64,000 nucleotides of DNA from Ecdyonurus torrentis (GCA_949318235.1 OX439134.1:14770539-14834538), one strand, 5' to 3'. Positions 1 to 14,969 are shown, numbered from the stretch's first letter. The notes: generated from the letters alone by a model not told the origin. Program-made: numbers and translations.

Positions 1-34
1 TTCATTACGAATTTTTAATTGATTTTTGAAAATC

Positions 35-110
35 GAAATATGACGTCACCGTTGATAACTTATGCATATGGGCATATAAGAAAACTTAACTGACCGTGGC
101 GTCATTTCGT
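35..110. repeat. Imperfect palindrome with terminal TGACGTCA-like words
   Basis: TGACGTCACCGT at 41-52 is opposed by ACCGTGGCGTCA near 92-103 in reverse complement (TGACGCCACGGT), and the centre CTTATGCATATGGGCATATAAG is itself nearly palindromic. The whole could fold into one stem. It may be a small mobile element or a paired regulatory site. Confidence 0.55.
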
Positions 111-2059
111 GACTTTTAAAAATAATTAATTAAAAATACCTAATGTAATCAAACACTAGAAATTCGTATATTTATATTTTATTCAAGAACGATGCCCTCT
201 TTTAAATCATGTGCAATAAAATTACCCCCTAAATTTTTAGTCATCCTCATTAATGTGTTCTCAATATGAAGTTGAATATAAATATATTTTTTTCAAAGTT
301 GATGAATAATTACTTTATTTATAATTTTATCGTTTAGTCGCAATTATTCTTAAATAAATACATTTACAAAAAAAAAAAAAAAAAAAAAAAAAAAGCAGCG
401 TCCATTTTTGGTATGGGGAACAAGAAAAAAAAGTAAAAGTAAAATACATACGAGACTAAAATTTTAATTTTATAATTAATTGGTAATTAAAAAAAGTTTA
501 TTTTAATTTAAGTTGTTAACCATGAGCTGTCTTTTAAAAAAAATTATGTATCATCAGACTTTTAAAAGACATGATTTAAATTGTTCGAATATAAAAACTC
601 GTTAATTAGATAGAAGTAATCAATATGTTGAAAGAGTGAGAAAAAACTTATCAAAATAATAATAATAATATTTTTCATGTCCTTACCAATATAAGAATTG
701 TTGAGGTCAAAAATGTAAAAGAAATAAACAAAAATTGTCTACTGGAGATATAAGAACTGGTTCGGAATGTACATTTGTAGTTGGTTTTTTGTTTGTTTAT
801 GTTTGTTTTTTTCACGAAATTTTTATAATTTTAATTATACTTCAACATGATCATTATAAACATATATTTTTTGTTTTAAAGGTGTGATAAAGTGGTATAG
901 AAAAAAGTATCTCAATAATTACATATCAACTGGAAACCTTTTTTAACATAAATTTATTTTAATTTACATATTTTTATGATTTGATTTCGTAATTGTTTTT
1001 AATCAGTTAGTTTAAATATAAGAGCAAAATCTAAGAAAATCTGTTTGAATCCGCTTTAAAATGTTGTATTTTCTAATTCAATCGTTTCAGTATTTCAAAA
1101 ATATAGTTGTTTTTGTTTTTCGAGTGTATGTTACACAAACCTTGCCTAATTTTTGAGCGCTCGTATCAAGCAAAAATTTTGTCCAAAAACAAAGGAAAAA
1201 AACTCTCCAATACTTTGATATTTTTGCCACAATATGTTAAAGAAAAATTATTGTTTTGCATTTTATAAGTGATTTGGTAAATATTTAATAAATTTAAATT
1301 AATGCTATCAAATAATGCACAAAATTATTTGAAAAATAATTCATGACAGTTTGATATAAATATTTAAAACATGAAAGTGCCATGTACTAATAAATTGTTC
1401 CCTGACAGTGAGTATAGAAAATCATACGTTAATTTATTAAAACTTGATTAAATGTCAAGGAAATACAGAAAACAAACATGTACAGTATATAAGTGAACAT
1501 GCTATAGCAACGTTGACACCGGAAATGACGTCACTGGATCACGCAGTATCAGGTAATGCAAAAATGTAATGATTATGAGTTTTATAGTATATAATTAATA
1601 AACTTTTTATATTGGCATCATATAGGTACGTGTTTTGATATCATAATAGCAAAATTTACCAAATTGAAAAATTATAATAAAATTCAATTATATTATCCAT
1701 CGTTCAAATCAATAATAACATATATTTAATATTGTACTTACGAAATCCTGTGCCAAATATAGGGAGGTGGCGAATGATTTGTTATGCTTACCTAAAACAG
1801 AAAGAAAATAATACATGATTAAATAAATTCCTAGTTATATGAATGAAATAAAAGTAAGAATCACATAGTTATTAGCTATATACAATAAATTCATTTTTTT
1901 TTATTGCCTATTACTTTTTCTTTAAAAGAAAATACTGTCTCTGCTACCTTAACAGCTTAATTCTATAATTTATTATAAATTTTTATGCGATTTTTTCTCT
2001 TTTATCATTTTTTATTATTTATACATCTAAGAGAAAGGTTCAGTTTGAAAGTTCTAAGG

Positions 2060-2600
2060 AATGGCTCGCATGGAACTGTAAAAAGTACACATAGTCCGGC
2101 ATTCACAGTATTGACAACCAAGAAAAACTATGGAAACTTTATGTATGCAGACTGGCCAATGGAAGTCTTCATTTAAGCCATGCTTATACATTGAGAAATC
2201 AAAGTATATAGTAGAGGCTAGTATAGTTTATAACTGATGCACTAAACATTTCATGAATTGTGTCTAAAATCATTTATATTTATATACTATTAAACTGTAA
2301 TGCATAGAGTTGCCTATAAAACTATAAAATAATACAGGAGATTAAAAATTAAAAATTTCTTTCTATTACTACAATGAATATTTGCTTACTATATACCTGT
2401 GCATGGGCACTGCCTAATATAGTGAAATAAGTTTGATAATATACAATTAGGATATATATCTCTCTGGTCTTGCATAGACACTAACCTCTAACAGTTTGAA
2501 TAATTAGTATAAATACATGCACGCTGTGCTTTGACGCACAATCATGCAATTTATAAGTACTCTCTAAATGTTTGTACTTTGAGAGTAAACATTTTTTTTT
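2060..2600 (+). repeat. Diverged interspersed repeat, copy A
   Basis: Aligns with the reverse strand of 47400-47880 and with 10990-11310. Shared blocks in order include CATTGAGAAATCAAAGTA, AGTATAGTTTATAACTGAT, ACATTTCATGAATTGTGTCT, CAATGAATATTTGCTTACTA, CTGTGCATG, CTAACCTCTAACAGTTTGAA, and CTTTGACGCACAATCATGCA followed by TACTCTCTAAATGTTTGTAC. Many substitutions and indels show the copies are old. Ends are not sharp and no coding frame survives; the short plus-strand open frame at 1985-2176 overlaps the start and is probably chance. Confidence 0.75.
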
Positions 2601-5195
2601 TACTGAAAGTAGAGCAATCCTCACAAGGCAAGTAATCAGGAGACATACGTTCACTTGTCATACACAAATTAGGCTTATCTTTATTATTATTTATTTAGTT
2701 GTTTTTCTTATGTGTTTCCTTATACCTTGAACATTACTTTATTAAAATGATACTATATATGGCTTCAAAATATTAAAAAACGTAAAAATTTTGAGATGGT
2801 ACCACATATTATGTCACTCAACCCTTCTGTCTGTTCTCTCACAAACTAGGGTTAAAAAACTGTAAAGTAAGCAACTTTAGGAATTCATATAACGTCAAGA
2901 ATTACAGGTTGTTTTCTTTACAGTTTGTAAGAGGTTGAATTTATATAATAGTTCCACCTTATAATTTATCATTGATTATTATTTTACTTTTTTGAGGCTA
3001 GTATCTTTTTAAGAAGAAAAAAAAAATTCATAAAATGCAAATTGTCTTTCATCACAAATTTCCTATTTCAATTAAAGTGACTTCCTGTTTAAATATTTTT
3101 ATCTCCATAATTTTCTACCAGATTGACACTGTGCATCACGTGCGATATTTATGTATGTATATGATGTAATTCAGTACAATTTCAGTCACACTAACATGAG
3201 CACCACCCACCCAGCATGGTGCTCATTAGAAAAAAAGAAAAAAAGAAAAGAAAAAAAAACTAGACATTTCCGCTCTATGAATATGTACAGATCAGAATGA
3301 TAAAAATAATAAATAATATTTTTAAGTATCGTTTTACAATCTTTTTAGTGTGAATAATGCAATTAAAGTCATCGTAATTTAAATTTTATTATTATTTAAT
3401 TAACGTTTGTATTTTTTTTTATATAATTATGTCGCATGAAAATATTTTTACAGCTGAAAGATTAACGATTACAATTATATAAGTATTTACAGTACTTAAA
3501 ATTGTGTATAATTTCATCATGTAATATTTTTTAATTACTGATTATCATTATTTTTTTGTTTTTGTAAAAATTTCAAAAAAATCTACCTAAAACAAAATTA
3601 CGTATTTATACTAAATTTACGTCATACAGCATATTTTAAATTATTTCAAAAATAAGTATGCTATACAACGTATTAGTTAAGCTGTACAGCAGAATTATTA
3701 TATATAAATTTACGCGCATGATATTATAGCTTGCTTAAATCGAGATAGTATAATAATTACAACATATTTATTTTTATACTCGTAGATTTTAATTTTTCTA
3801 GTATTTCTTTGTGCATCCTTTTTTCAAGTAGTTTTTAAAATTTGAGTTTCAAAATATACCAAATATTTAAAATGCTCATAGAGCACAGAAGAAAAAAAAA
3901 TCATAGACAGTCATTAAATTGGCTGCTGTATACTTTAAATTGTTATGATTTTATTTATAGATTACTAATATACTGCATGTATAATATAGCAACAAAAAAG
4001 CTATTAATTACAGAATACTATCAGTTGGAATGTCATCAGTAGATAAAAAAGAAATCAACTTCAAATTTTTGATTATATATGAAAGAATAGTGTATAAAAT
4101 ATGTTAGCAAAAAAAATAAATAATAAATAAAAAAAAATCAATTCCCGCAGCAATTCAATTTAAAATGCATAAAATATAAATATATATATAACACATAATA
4201 TTAACTGACGTATAAAATATAGATATCAATTTATATATATTTTGAAGTCTTTCCTTCCTATATTATATGGTCATAAGATGCAATATATAAAAGTCAGTTC
4301 AATAAAATATACCAACTTGTTTTTATTTTTTATGATCTTTTCAAATGTAGAAACTTTATGATCTGTTGATTCAGAAAGTGTTTGTAACCTATAATCAAAA
4401 AAGTAACCCAACGTGCCGCGCTCTGCACATATAATATGAAAATCACTGTTTATCACTAATATATTAAATAGTCGTAAACTTTATATAGTGAATAAAAAAA
4501 GTTGTAATATAGAAAAATTTATTACGTTATATAAAATTATAAAACTATCAATGAAGTTGTTTAAATTAACTTTTGTATTTTTTTTTATTATTTACTACTG
4601 AATAGCTACATTAAAATGAACAATTAATAAATAAATAAATCAATGATTTTTGTTAGTTTAGTTGTAATTTATTAATGCATAATAATAAATTTTACCTTAC
4701 AATATAATCAGTACTTTAATTAAAGTAAAAAGGTAATAATTTTTATATTTCTATTTATTGAAGTTATTTCAGATAATTTTGGATTTAAAGTTGTTGTCTG
4801 TTTTTTCTAAGTTGAAGAACTCCAAACTACTTTTGCCGCTAAAAATTTAGTAATTTCAAATAGTTCTTGAGTTTGCTTATAGATGTCTGCAGTGGCGCTC
4901 AATGTTGAAAAAAAAAATTTGTTTCACTCCTCTTGGGTTGATTCAAAAGTTTTGTGTTTGGCGCATGCGTGTGTTTTTCTCTGTTCTGTATGTAATAATA
5001 ACACAAGGGAACACGTTGTTTGCTTGCGACGAGTCGAATCAGCTGCTAACTTCTACCAAATATATGTAAATTCACTATTAAAATATATGACGTCATATAC
5101 TTTAATGATTTGTTTATACCTCTGTTAGACTATTCTAATACTTTCCTTGCTGGTTTTTTTTTAACAAGTTATACACATATAATGGTTTTTGTACC
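2601..5195. other. Gene-free AT-rich intron stretch
   Basis: No gene, RNA or mobile element recognised. It holds short A/T runs and, at 4880-5095, a slightly GC-richer piece with GGCGCATGCGTG (NRF-1-like) and a TGACGTCA at 5088. The open frame at 4883-5128 covers this piece but has no recognisable domain. Confidence 0.6.
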
Positions 5196-5452
5196 AAATA
5201 TTGGTCTAAGACTAGATGAAAAGTCTAAAATATAGATGATTTTTCTTCATACTGCCAAGAGGATCATTAAAAGTTCTTGTTATTTTGATTTAAGATATAA
5301 TACTAGCCTAAGACTGACATAAAATAAGTCCAAGACTTGTCATTTAAATTTTTGAAAAGATAGGACTGTTTTAGACTCTAGGGCATAAAATAGCATAAAT
5401 TGGACTAAGAATCAATATAGAATGCAGATGGTTAAAATTGGCCCAAGACACT
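5196..5452 (+). repeat. Cluster of degenerate YYAAGAC words
   Basis: Five imperfect copies of a TTGGYCYAAGAC-like word occur in about 250 bases: ATTGGTCTAAGAC (about 5200), CTAGCCTAAGAC (about 5304), AAGTCCAAGAC (about 5326), ATTGGACTAAGAA (about 5399) and ATTGGCCCAAGAC (about 5437). All have the same orientation. Origin unknown; it could be a degenerate tandem repeat or a set of binding sites. Confidence 0.4.
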
Positions 5453-6296
5453 TGCTCGAGTAAACATTAAAAATTTAAAAAGAAAAAATAATAGAAAATT
5501 TCTTCTAACATATAAAAGTTGCATAGAAAATCAAAAGATTTATTTACTTTACTTATTATGCAAATTAAAATTAACTGTATACTCTCAAGGCTCTTTTTTA
5601 TCATGAAATGCCAATCAATGCAATTTTTTTTTCATAACAAATTATATGCAATTTCTTTAATATTAAATTATATAGTATATTCTATATTATTATATCAATT
5701 TATTAATTATTTTCATATATGGCTATAAAAAAATTAATAATTATTATCATAAACTAGATTATATATATTTTTTTCCCCATGAATAAACAATATAAAATAT
5801 ATATATATAAAAAATCTATGATAAAATGACGTCACTGGTTTACTGATATGGTAAAACTAATATATAAGCTGCTTATTTAGTAAAAAAAAATGTATTTACA
5901 TTTTAACCCTTTTAATTGTGGTAAAGTATGGCTTAATATAAGTTGTGGTATATGTAAAAACCAAATGCAAATACATACCCCAAAATATGAGGTTAAACAT
6001 TTTGATAATATGTACCTTTTATATGTATATGAAATTTAATTAAATTTAATTATTATGTCTAAGTTAAAAAAAAAATGTTATATATATATATATTTTTTTT
6101 CATCTATGATTACATTTTTGTGGTTTACTATTACTGCATAGAAGAATTTGCATAATCATTTTAATGATGCGCTATTTCCATATAATACACTTAAAAGAAC
6201 TCATGAATTGTCTTTACTTAATTATATGTATATATATTTTTTTTTTAGAGATCAACACACGCCATTGGTTAAATGATTTTATATGAACAATAAAAA

Positions 6297-6337
6297 AATG
6301 GTTCAAATTGCATTTAAAGTGGATAATTTGAACCATT
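6297..6337. repeat. Perfect 13-bp stem hairpin
   Basis: AATGGTTCAAATT (6297-6309) and AATTTGAACCATT (6325-6337) are exact inverted copies separated by 15 bases. No surrounding gene gives it a role. Confidence 0.7.
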
Positions 6338-6370
6338 ATAATGGGCCATCTTTTACTATAGGTTTGTTAG

Positions 6371-6401
<31 letters not shown>

Positions 6402-7513
6402 ACTAAAAAAGTAAGTTTATGCCATTGAATGCCTGTTTAACTTATTATTGACATTTATATCACTCTGGCGTAATTGTAATTGGCTTATTGTAATGATCGA
6501 ATGACAATTGCATAACGGTAAAGTAATGAAACAAATCCAATTCCTCAAGAAAGAGTGAAAGATAAAGATATTTAACATATTCTTCCCTTAATTTCTAACA
6601 GAGTTAAAAATAATAATTATCCCTGCCTATAATAATGACATAAAAAAAAAAAATCTAAAACTCAATGTTTATCGTAAAAATTCATGCAGACTTTTTTTTT
6701 TATTATTATATTATACTCTTAACATTTTTACACCTTTTATTTTTGGTATAGTAAGCAATAAATCGCAATAAGTATAATTATAACCGGTCAAATAGGGCTA
6801 TGAATATATTTAAGCATATTAAAAGAGAGATAAGAGGAGGGGAAAAAGAGGCAAGCTGCATTTTAAATAGTGGTCATCTGCTTTAAAGTGTTTCATACAT
6901 CATTTCATAATGTCAAATCGTTTAGTGAATAATTGTATTATTAAATCATTATTTTTTTAGAGTCATTATTATTATTTTTTTTTCTAAAATTGTAATTATT
7001 ATGATATAATTTAGACATTAAAACATGGAAACAAAGGAAAGAAAACACAAAAAAGTTAGTAGCTACAATTTCATTATCACATTTTATAATCAAAATTACT
7101 GCGTATACAATAATTATTTATGTAATTGCTATATAACAATTTCAGAGATTTTTTTTTATATTTATATATATAAATATAAAAAAATATGAAAAAAAAAAAT
7201 CCAAGGGTAAGGTAAGGTTATGTCATATTTAAATATTTATATATTAAAACTCATTATATTATACTGTTAATTATATCTTCTTTTCTTTTCTTTTAAAAGT
7301 CCTGAAGAGAAAACAAAAAGCAATATATCAATTTATAAATAAAGAAAAATTAAATGTATAATTTTATTGTCTTTTTTTTTTTTTTTTTTTTTTTGACATT
7401 TATATCTTGATGTTTATATTATAATTTGCATTTGTTAAACGAGTAATTATGTATAATTAATTACTTTCATATATTTATGATAACAAAGATTTTTTATGAA
7501 TGCTATAAAAAAA

Positions 7514-7544
<31 letters not shown>

Positions 7545-7914
7545 CTTTTTTAATATAATAACCAAATTAAATATAAATCAATTTTTTTATTACATTAAAT
7601 TTTCATATGCATGAATACTGAATTTGTGCAGTATTTTCTATATAATTATGTAAAAAAAAAAAAAAAACGTGTGCCTATAATACCTATTAAAGAACGCTGC
7701 TCAAAATTTTAGATACAAATGACAATATATCCCTATATTATCTCATTAAAATTTTTGCATAATTTTTCTGTGTCTGATGCAAGGTAGTTTTTGTTGATAA
7801 CATGATGAAAACCCACAAATTTGATAATATGCATAAATTATCTTTGCGTCCTTGTTGTTTTCAGGAACTGCTGGTTACTGCATATACTAGGGGATGTTTT
7901 TTCTCTCTGCCACT

Positions 7915-7946
7915 CCTCTCTCTCTCTCTCTTTGTCTCTCTGTCTC

Positions 7947-8032
<86 letters not shown>
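7915..8032. repeat. (TC)n microsatellite, about 115 bp
   Basis: Dinucleotide TC tract interrupted by a few TG words in its first 40 bases and pure from about 7955 to 8026. It creates overlapping open frames on both strands (LSLSLS or ERERER) that are artefacts. Confidence 0.98.
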
Positions 8033-8357
8033 TCAAAGTTCAAAGCCCTTATATACTGTTGCACAACGTATATGAATGAATGCATTTCCTAAAAGCTAAA
8101 TATAGCTTTGTCTAAACTTAACATTTTTTAGCACCCTCTCAGTACATTTTGATGTATATACCAAAGTTACTTTTTGTACTTTCTTTTTATAAAAAAGTTT
8201 AAGAAAGTAACCAAAGAATAAGAAAACAATAAAAAAGACATTATTACATCATAATTCTTTTCTCATATATAATTTTTACGTCTAATTTTTTTTCCTTCAA
8301 TTTTTTTGTTTATTAAATAGCTCTTCTTTCCATTTAATACACTTTTAAATTCATTAT

Positions 8358-8525
8358 TATTGACTAATAAAGGAACAACTGTTTTGAGGTCGACTATAAG
8401 CGATGTCGCTCACATCCACTTCCGTTTTGACGTACTGCACATGCGTAGTAAATAGAAACGGAAATGGATGTGACCGAAATTGCTTAAAGTCGGCTTCAAA
8501 ACAGCTGTTCCTTTATTAGTCAATA
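8358..8525. mobile_element. 168-bp hairpin MITE with 7-bp target duplication
   Basis: The two halves are near-perfect inverted copies of each other: each end begins TATTGACTAATAAAGGAACA and the match continues for about 70 bases through CTGTTTTGA, CGACT, TAAGC, TCACATCCA and TTCCGTTT, with scattered substitutions. Only a short spacer remains at the centre. The element is flanked by TCATTAT on both sides (8351-8357 and 8526-8532). It has no coding capacity. The superfamily is not obvious from the terminal sequence. Confidence 0.9.
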
Positions 8526-8932
8526 TCATTATATTTATACATAATTTAAATGTAATCCCTAACCTATACATATAGACTAGATTGTATCCTACAGATTTCA
8601 TAGTGAGCTTTTCCTATCGTGATTATTTCCTTATGAAGATTTCTGTGTTTTTTTCTCTATATTTTATTATAACCATAGAATTGTATATAAAATAATTAAC
8701 TTGAATTTCAAAGAAGATAAAGAGCAATATATAGAATACAATACTAAATAGATGATATAATAAAATACATGTATATATGAGTTATATTCATTATAAAAAA
8801 AAATACAGCAAGAGACACCTTCCTGTATAAGTTTTGTGTGTTATATTAACAATGATGATGATATTATAACCTGCCGTATATGAGACATTGTGTGTATAGG
8901 TGGGTACAGCTTTATTACCATCATAATTCAGC

Positions 8933-9090
<158 letters not shown>

Positions 9091-9138
9091 TGGGCTGCAT
9101 CTCTTAGCTCTTATATATAACAAAACGCGAAGCACGGT

Positions 9139-9171
9139 GGTATATATATATTATATATATATATATATACC
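9139..9171. repeat. Palindromic (TA)n tract
   Basis: GGTATATATATA at the left and TATATATATACC at the right form a self-complementary stem around an interrupted TA run. Confidence 0.8.
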
Positions 9172-9599
9172 AACTCTCCGGTCACCGGCTCCAGAGCTTG
9201 ATATGATTTACTACTAAGGGAATTAACAATCCTTTTGCCCTCTCTCTCTCTCTCACTCTCTGCCCCCCTCCCTCCCTCCCTGAAAAACACACTCATACTA
9301 TACAGTGTGTGTGCTGCACACCATAGCTCTAACAAACACCACATTACATACAAAACTCTTATATTATTCTACGTCACAATAATAATAATATAAATGAGAA
9401 CATAACAAAGCATTATACACACCCAGAAAAAAAAAGTTGGAAAAAAAAAGTGTCATTTTAATTTTAAGAGAAAATTCAATTTATTAATTGTTTATTTTTT
9501 GTTGATTATATACATGGGTTATTCTTTAAAAGAATATTGTCTTTTTTCTATCTTGTGTTCTTGTGCTACGCCTTTACTACATAGTCCCGTCCTTCACGT

Positions 9600-9730
9600 C
9601 AAGATATTGACTTATCGACGTGTATAGTATAGAAACTGGCAATCAGTCATGGCCTATATATATAAGCACAGCCCGGTATTCGCTATGGCAGTCTAGTGAA
9701 ACTGTGGAAACTCTAAGCAGGGTAGGAGGT
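9600..9730 (+). repeat. Possible fragment of the same interspersed repeat
   Basis: CAGCCCGGTATTCGCTATGG followed by AAACTGTGGAAACTCTAAG resembles the upstream part of copy A (ATAGTCCGGCATTCACAGTA followed by ACTATGGAAACTTTATG). The match is short and gapped, so this is tentative. A small CACGTC/GACGTG hairpin lies at its left (about 9595-9622). Confidence 0.4.
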
Positions 9731-10578
9731 ATATAATCATTAACCACATATCAATCATGGACCTCTCAAACTATTTAATGCAGACATAACAAGCTTGTTA
9801 TAATTTTTAAAGAACAGAAATTTATACGACCACAATTTCTCAAAAATATACGTCTCCCAATTTGTATAATTTTAAATATTCACATATAAATTTATTTTTT
9901 AATGCTATATGCTTTTGCTGAATACAAAATATTATATACAGTACAATTTTTCTTAAAATAATGTTATAATTATCCAGCAATTAAAATTATTACTTTATAT
10001 AATTATCTTTTAGCACAATCTTAAAAAATAATGTATTAAATTTAGTTATTTTTGATCTCAATAATTGAGATTTTAATCATTAATATCTATTCTCTTATTT
10101 TTTTTTATTCCATCTTAATTGTGTTTTAAAAGCTATTATAAACTTCATTAAAAGCTTTTATAATAATAATAAAAAAAGAGTTAAAATACCGACACTGAAT
10201 GTAACAAGGCCCTGTAATTAAAAAAAAATAACGCAAATTTAATATTTAAATTTTTTAATATTCGGTACATAAACCTATTATGTAACTTAATAATTTTATT
10301 TATTTTTTTGAAGCATGATATTCAATATGCTTCCTTTTTTTTTTAGTGTTAAATTTTTATATGTGAAAGTGTAAAAATTAATTAATTTTATAATGATGGT
10401 ATATATATTTATGCATATATTAGTAAGGAAATAACAATATGATTTCTTTACAAGATGAATTATTCTGATAAAAAAAATAGGTACCGCGTGTTAAAATAAT
10501 TATATGAATAAGTTGTATGTAATTTTCATGTTATTTAATTATTCATAATTTTGAGGTATGCAATTACTTTGAAATGGA

Positions 10579-10637
<59 letters not shown>
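10579..10637. repeat. (TC)n microsatellite
   Basis: Pure TC from 10583 to 10637, followed by a degenerate AGCTCTCTTTCTCTT tail. Confidence 0.97.
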
Positions 10638-10638
<1 letters not shown>

Positions 10639-10989
10639 GCTCTCTTTCTCTTAGTTTTAAATGTTAATAACCTAATAATGTCAATGCTATAATAACTTTA
10701 ACGATGTGATTATATTCAGCTTTCAAATTGTGCTAATTCCTTACATCACTTTTATATTATTAGAATCATACAAAATTGAGAACAGATTTCTTCTTCTTCT
10801 TTGTGTATATGTCAGATATTATTTTAAGATATTATATGTATAATATAATGATACGGCAATTTATTTAAATAAATTAAAATTGCTATATACAAAATTTGAA
10901 ATGGTTTTTTAGAGTAATTTAAAAACATATTTTTTCTTTTCATTAAAATTAATAATAAAAAAATTATACTGAACATACAAAGTGTTATG

Positions 10990-11310
10990 AGATTGTAAGT
11001 TTATACATCGTTACTTTCTAAACATTTCATGCATTGTCTCTAAACATTCATGTTTATACATTAAACACTAATATTTATAAATAGAGTACCTATGAAAATT
11101 ATCTTAAATTCAATGCTATATCTAGAGTAAACATATTTTTAGTGTTTATTCTCTATAGTGAATGTTTATAACTCATTATAATAGCCAGTGCACGTGTACT
11201 TTTTAAATGAAATGGGTATACAGAGTTCACATTACATTACGATTTTATAAGTACACTTTTATCACTATGGTATACTCATCATACTTGTATACATACAAAT
11301 ACAAACGGAA
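10990..11310 (+). repeat. Diverged interspersed repeat, copy B
   Basis: Shares with copies A and C: CTAAACATTTCATGCATTG, AAACATTCATGTTTATACAT, AGAGTACCTATGAAAATTAT, TTCTCTATAGTGAATGTTTA, CAGTGCACGTGTAC and TATACTCATCATACTTGTAT. Collinear order with the reverse complement of 47400-47880 supports common origin. It breaks down before the CTTTGACGCA module seen in A and C. Confidence 0.7.
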
Positions 11311-11471
11311 CAAAAACTGCTATATACTAATGGCAATTACACAAACCCAGTAAACTGCAATAGGTATATATATTTGCCTATACACCAGGTATTAGTACAT
11401 CTAATGCAAGTGAAATACTATTCATTATTGGTTTATTTCAACTATATATAGGTATTATTATAGCATATCAA

Positions 11472-11783
11472 TAGGGTGTGTGCGCATGACGTCATTCTGA
11501 ATGCTTTTTGATGCTCTTCTTGAGCAGTGAATATAACATTGTACAGCATAGGACAAACGTATAAATTTTTGCTATTTTCTTTGGAAAATTAGCAAATTTT
11601 TAGTTATTTTTATTTTTTTTGAATACTTGAAAAACTCATTCAACCTGTTAACAGCATGAATGATCTCAAAAATATTGTGAAGTATTTTTAAATTCACAAA
11701 ATTAGTCATTTTCCTATACTGGCCCATGTTATTTTATAGCGCTCACTTATGGCGTTGACTTTAACATGAATGAAACCACCCTA
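11472..11783 (+). mobile_element. TA-flanked MITE, copy 1 (312 bp)
   Basis: Begins TA-GGGTGTGTGCGCATGACG and ends CACCC-TA. It aligns along its length with 17223-17504 and, reversed, with 57779-58088: shared blocks include ACGTCAT near the left end, a TTTTCTTTGGAAAAT block, the GCCCATGTTATT block, and GGCGTTGACTTTAACA near the right end. Short terminal inverted repeats (GGGTG/CACCC) plus flanking TA suggest a Tc1/mariner-type element. A longer word, ATATCAATA, also flanks this copy (11465-11473, 11783-11791), so a 9-bp duplication is an alternative reading. Confidence 0.85.
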
Positions 11784-11999
11784 TATCAATACCTAATCCA
11801 GGCTCATATGATACCTATATATATATTGCAATTTCCAGGATCGTGCAGTAATATTTGTTCATGAACTATAGCCTCTTTCAGTTAAAATACTAACAAAGTT
11901 TTGTTTTAATGCTGAATCAAACTAGTTTCCATTTGTTATGTCTAAAATTTTGTGCGTTGATATTAAACATATTTTATGAGTGTTACTATTAAGTTATGA

Positions 12000-13120
<1,121 letters not shown>

Positions 13121-14587
13121 CTATATAAATAAAGTAAATAATTATATTCTTGTATACACATGTCCATATGAATACAAGTCTAATTAAAAATAAAACCCTC
13201 CCTTTTACGCCATGCAACATACATAAGTGGGTGTGTATCAACTTTTTTATTTATATAATAAATAAATAATAAATTAATGACATAAACAACACTTTTCCTA
13301 TAAATAAAAAAAAATCAACTAATCAGTATATAAAATATTATAAATTATTTATAATATATTTTTAAACAAAGGTAATTGTTCATTATTGCATTTATTTTAT
13401 AATTACCACTTTGTATTCTCTTGGTTGGTGCATTCAAACAACCGCCCATAAAGAATTTCTACGGTTTACCAATCATTATGTAAAATACCTTTAAGGTATA
13501 TATATAAAAAAATCATATATGTAAATTGCATTTAATATTGCATTAAAGAAATGAAAGAGAATAAATAATGTGAATTTTCAATTCAGTATTAATTAAATTA
13601 TATAGTATGATGCATATGTTATTTATATTGAAATTGTATGCATACAGTATTATCAGAGAATCTCATATATAAAAAATATCGTTTTGTATAGCTTAAGTAA
13701 AAGAATATTGTTTATTATTTTTGTATTGTATTTTTATTATTTATGATTGTAACGTGATTCATATAGAAATATTTAATAGAAGGAATATAAGACGTGTTCC
13801 AATTTTATATTATTTAAACGCAAAAGAAAATATTATACTGTTTGTTAGGTAAAAAAGTGGTATTTTGTAAATGGCACATGTATATAGGGATATTTGTGGC
13901 ATTTTTTTTTTTTTACCAAAACGACAGTAGACCATATTCATATTATATAATATTTTTGGTACTTCATATAATTTTTTTTTAAATATTGCCCAAGATGCAT
14001 GTTAGCATTTTTTTTTTTTTTGCAACTTTTTTTTTTTTTTTTTTTTTTTTTAGAAACTAATATTTTTGAGTTACAAAAAATTGTCTTAGTTTAACTATAA
14101 TTTAAATATCTTACCATATTCTATATACATACAATAAGATACTCAATATACGAACCCTATATAATTATTTATGATCAATAAACTTAATATAAAGTAAACA
14201 AATTTAATCTTAAATATGAATTATATCCAATATACAATAATTAGAAATAGTGTTACTTTATTAATTATATATTCCCTATAGAGACTGTGTGAGTCATTGC
14301 TATGTACAAAATATTATTTATGTAAGTTAATTAACTATAATTTCTGCGCACATTTCACCTTGTAATAAATAAATTATAAAATATTACTTATAAAAATAAA
14401 TTAATTATTAAAAATAGTATTATATAAAATATTAAAATAATATTTTTTCTTTGTGGCAAGTATGAAATTTCATAATGAGTTATTGTTTTGTTTATAATAA
14501 TCAGTAATGGAGTATTTAATTTTAATCTCTTTACTTTTGTATTCATTTTTTCGTGTTTTAAAAAACAAGAAAATCACGAGAAAAAAT

Positions 14588-14706
<119 letters not shown>

Positions 14707-14927
14707 TCTACACTGTCCCTCGTTTTTTCTTCTCTTTATTGCATTGCTTTAACATAACCATAAGTTAATCAATAATTATATTACATAATATTTTATTGTC
14801 ATATCAATCAAATGCACTTTACCAAACGATTTGAAAATAGCCCATAAAGCCTTATTTTTAATATTATTATTTTATTTTCAATTTTTATGCTAAAATTAAA
14901 TAATTTTGGATATTTCCTATACTCTCT

Positions 14928-14929
<2 letters not shown>

Positions 14930-14965
<36 letters not shown>
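14930..14965. repeat. (CT)n microsatellite
   Basis: Short pure CT tract, about 225 bp after the longer one at 14589. Confidence 0.95.

Positions 14966-14969
<4 letters not shown>

Noticed and set aside
4960..5060. tRNA-like or small RNA signal in a GC-richer patch
   Set aside because: No T-loop consensus or cloverleaf pairing could be drawn; no tRNA was recognised anywhere in the window.
7802..8092. Overlapping open frames reading LSLSLS or ERERER at (CT)n/(GA)n tracts (also 8791-9135, 14488-14757, 20722-20997, 22609-22882, 32844-33119, 44534-44854)
   Set aside because: They are translations of dinucleotide repeats in several frames at once, with no other protein features.
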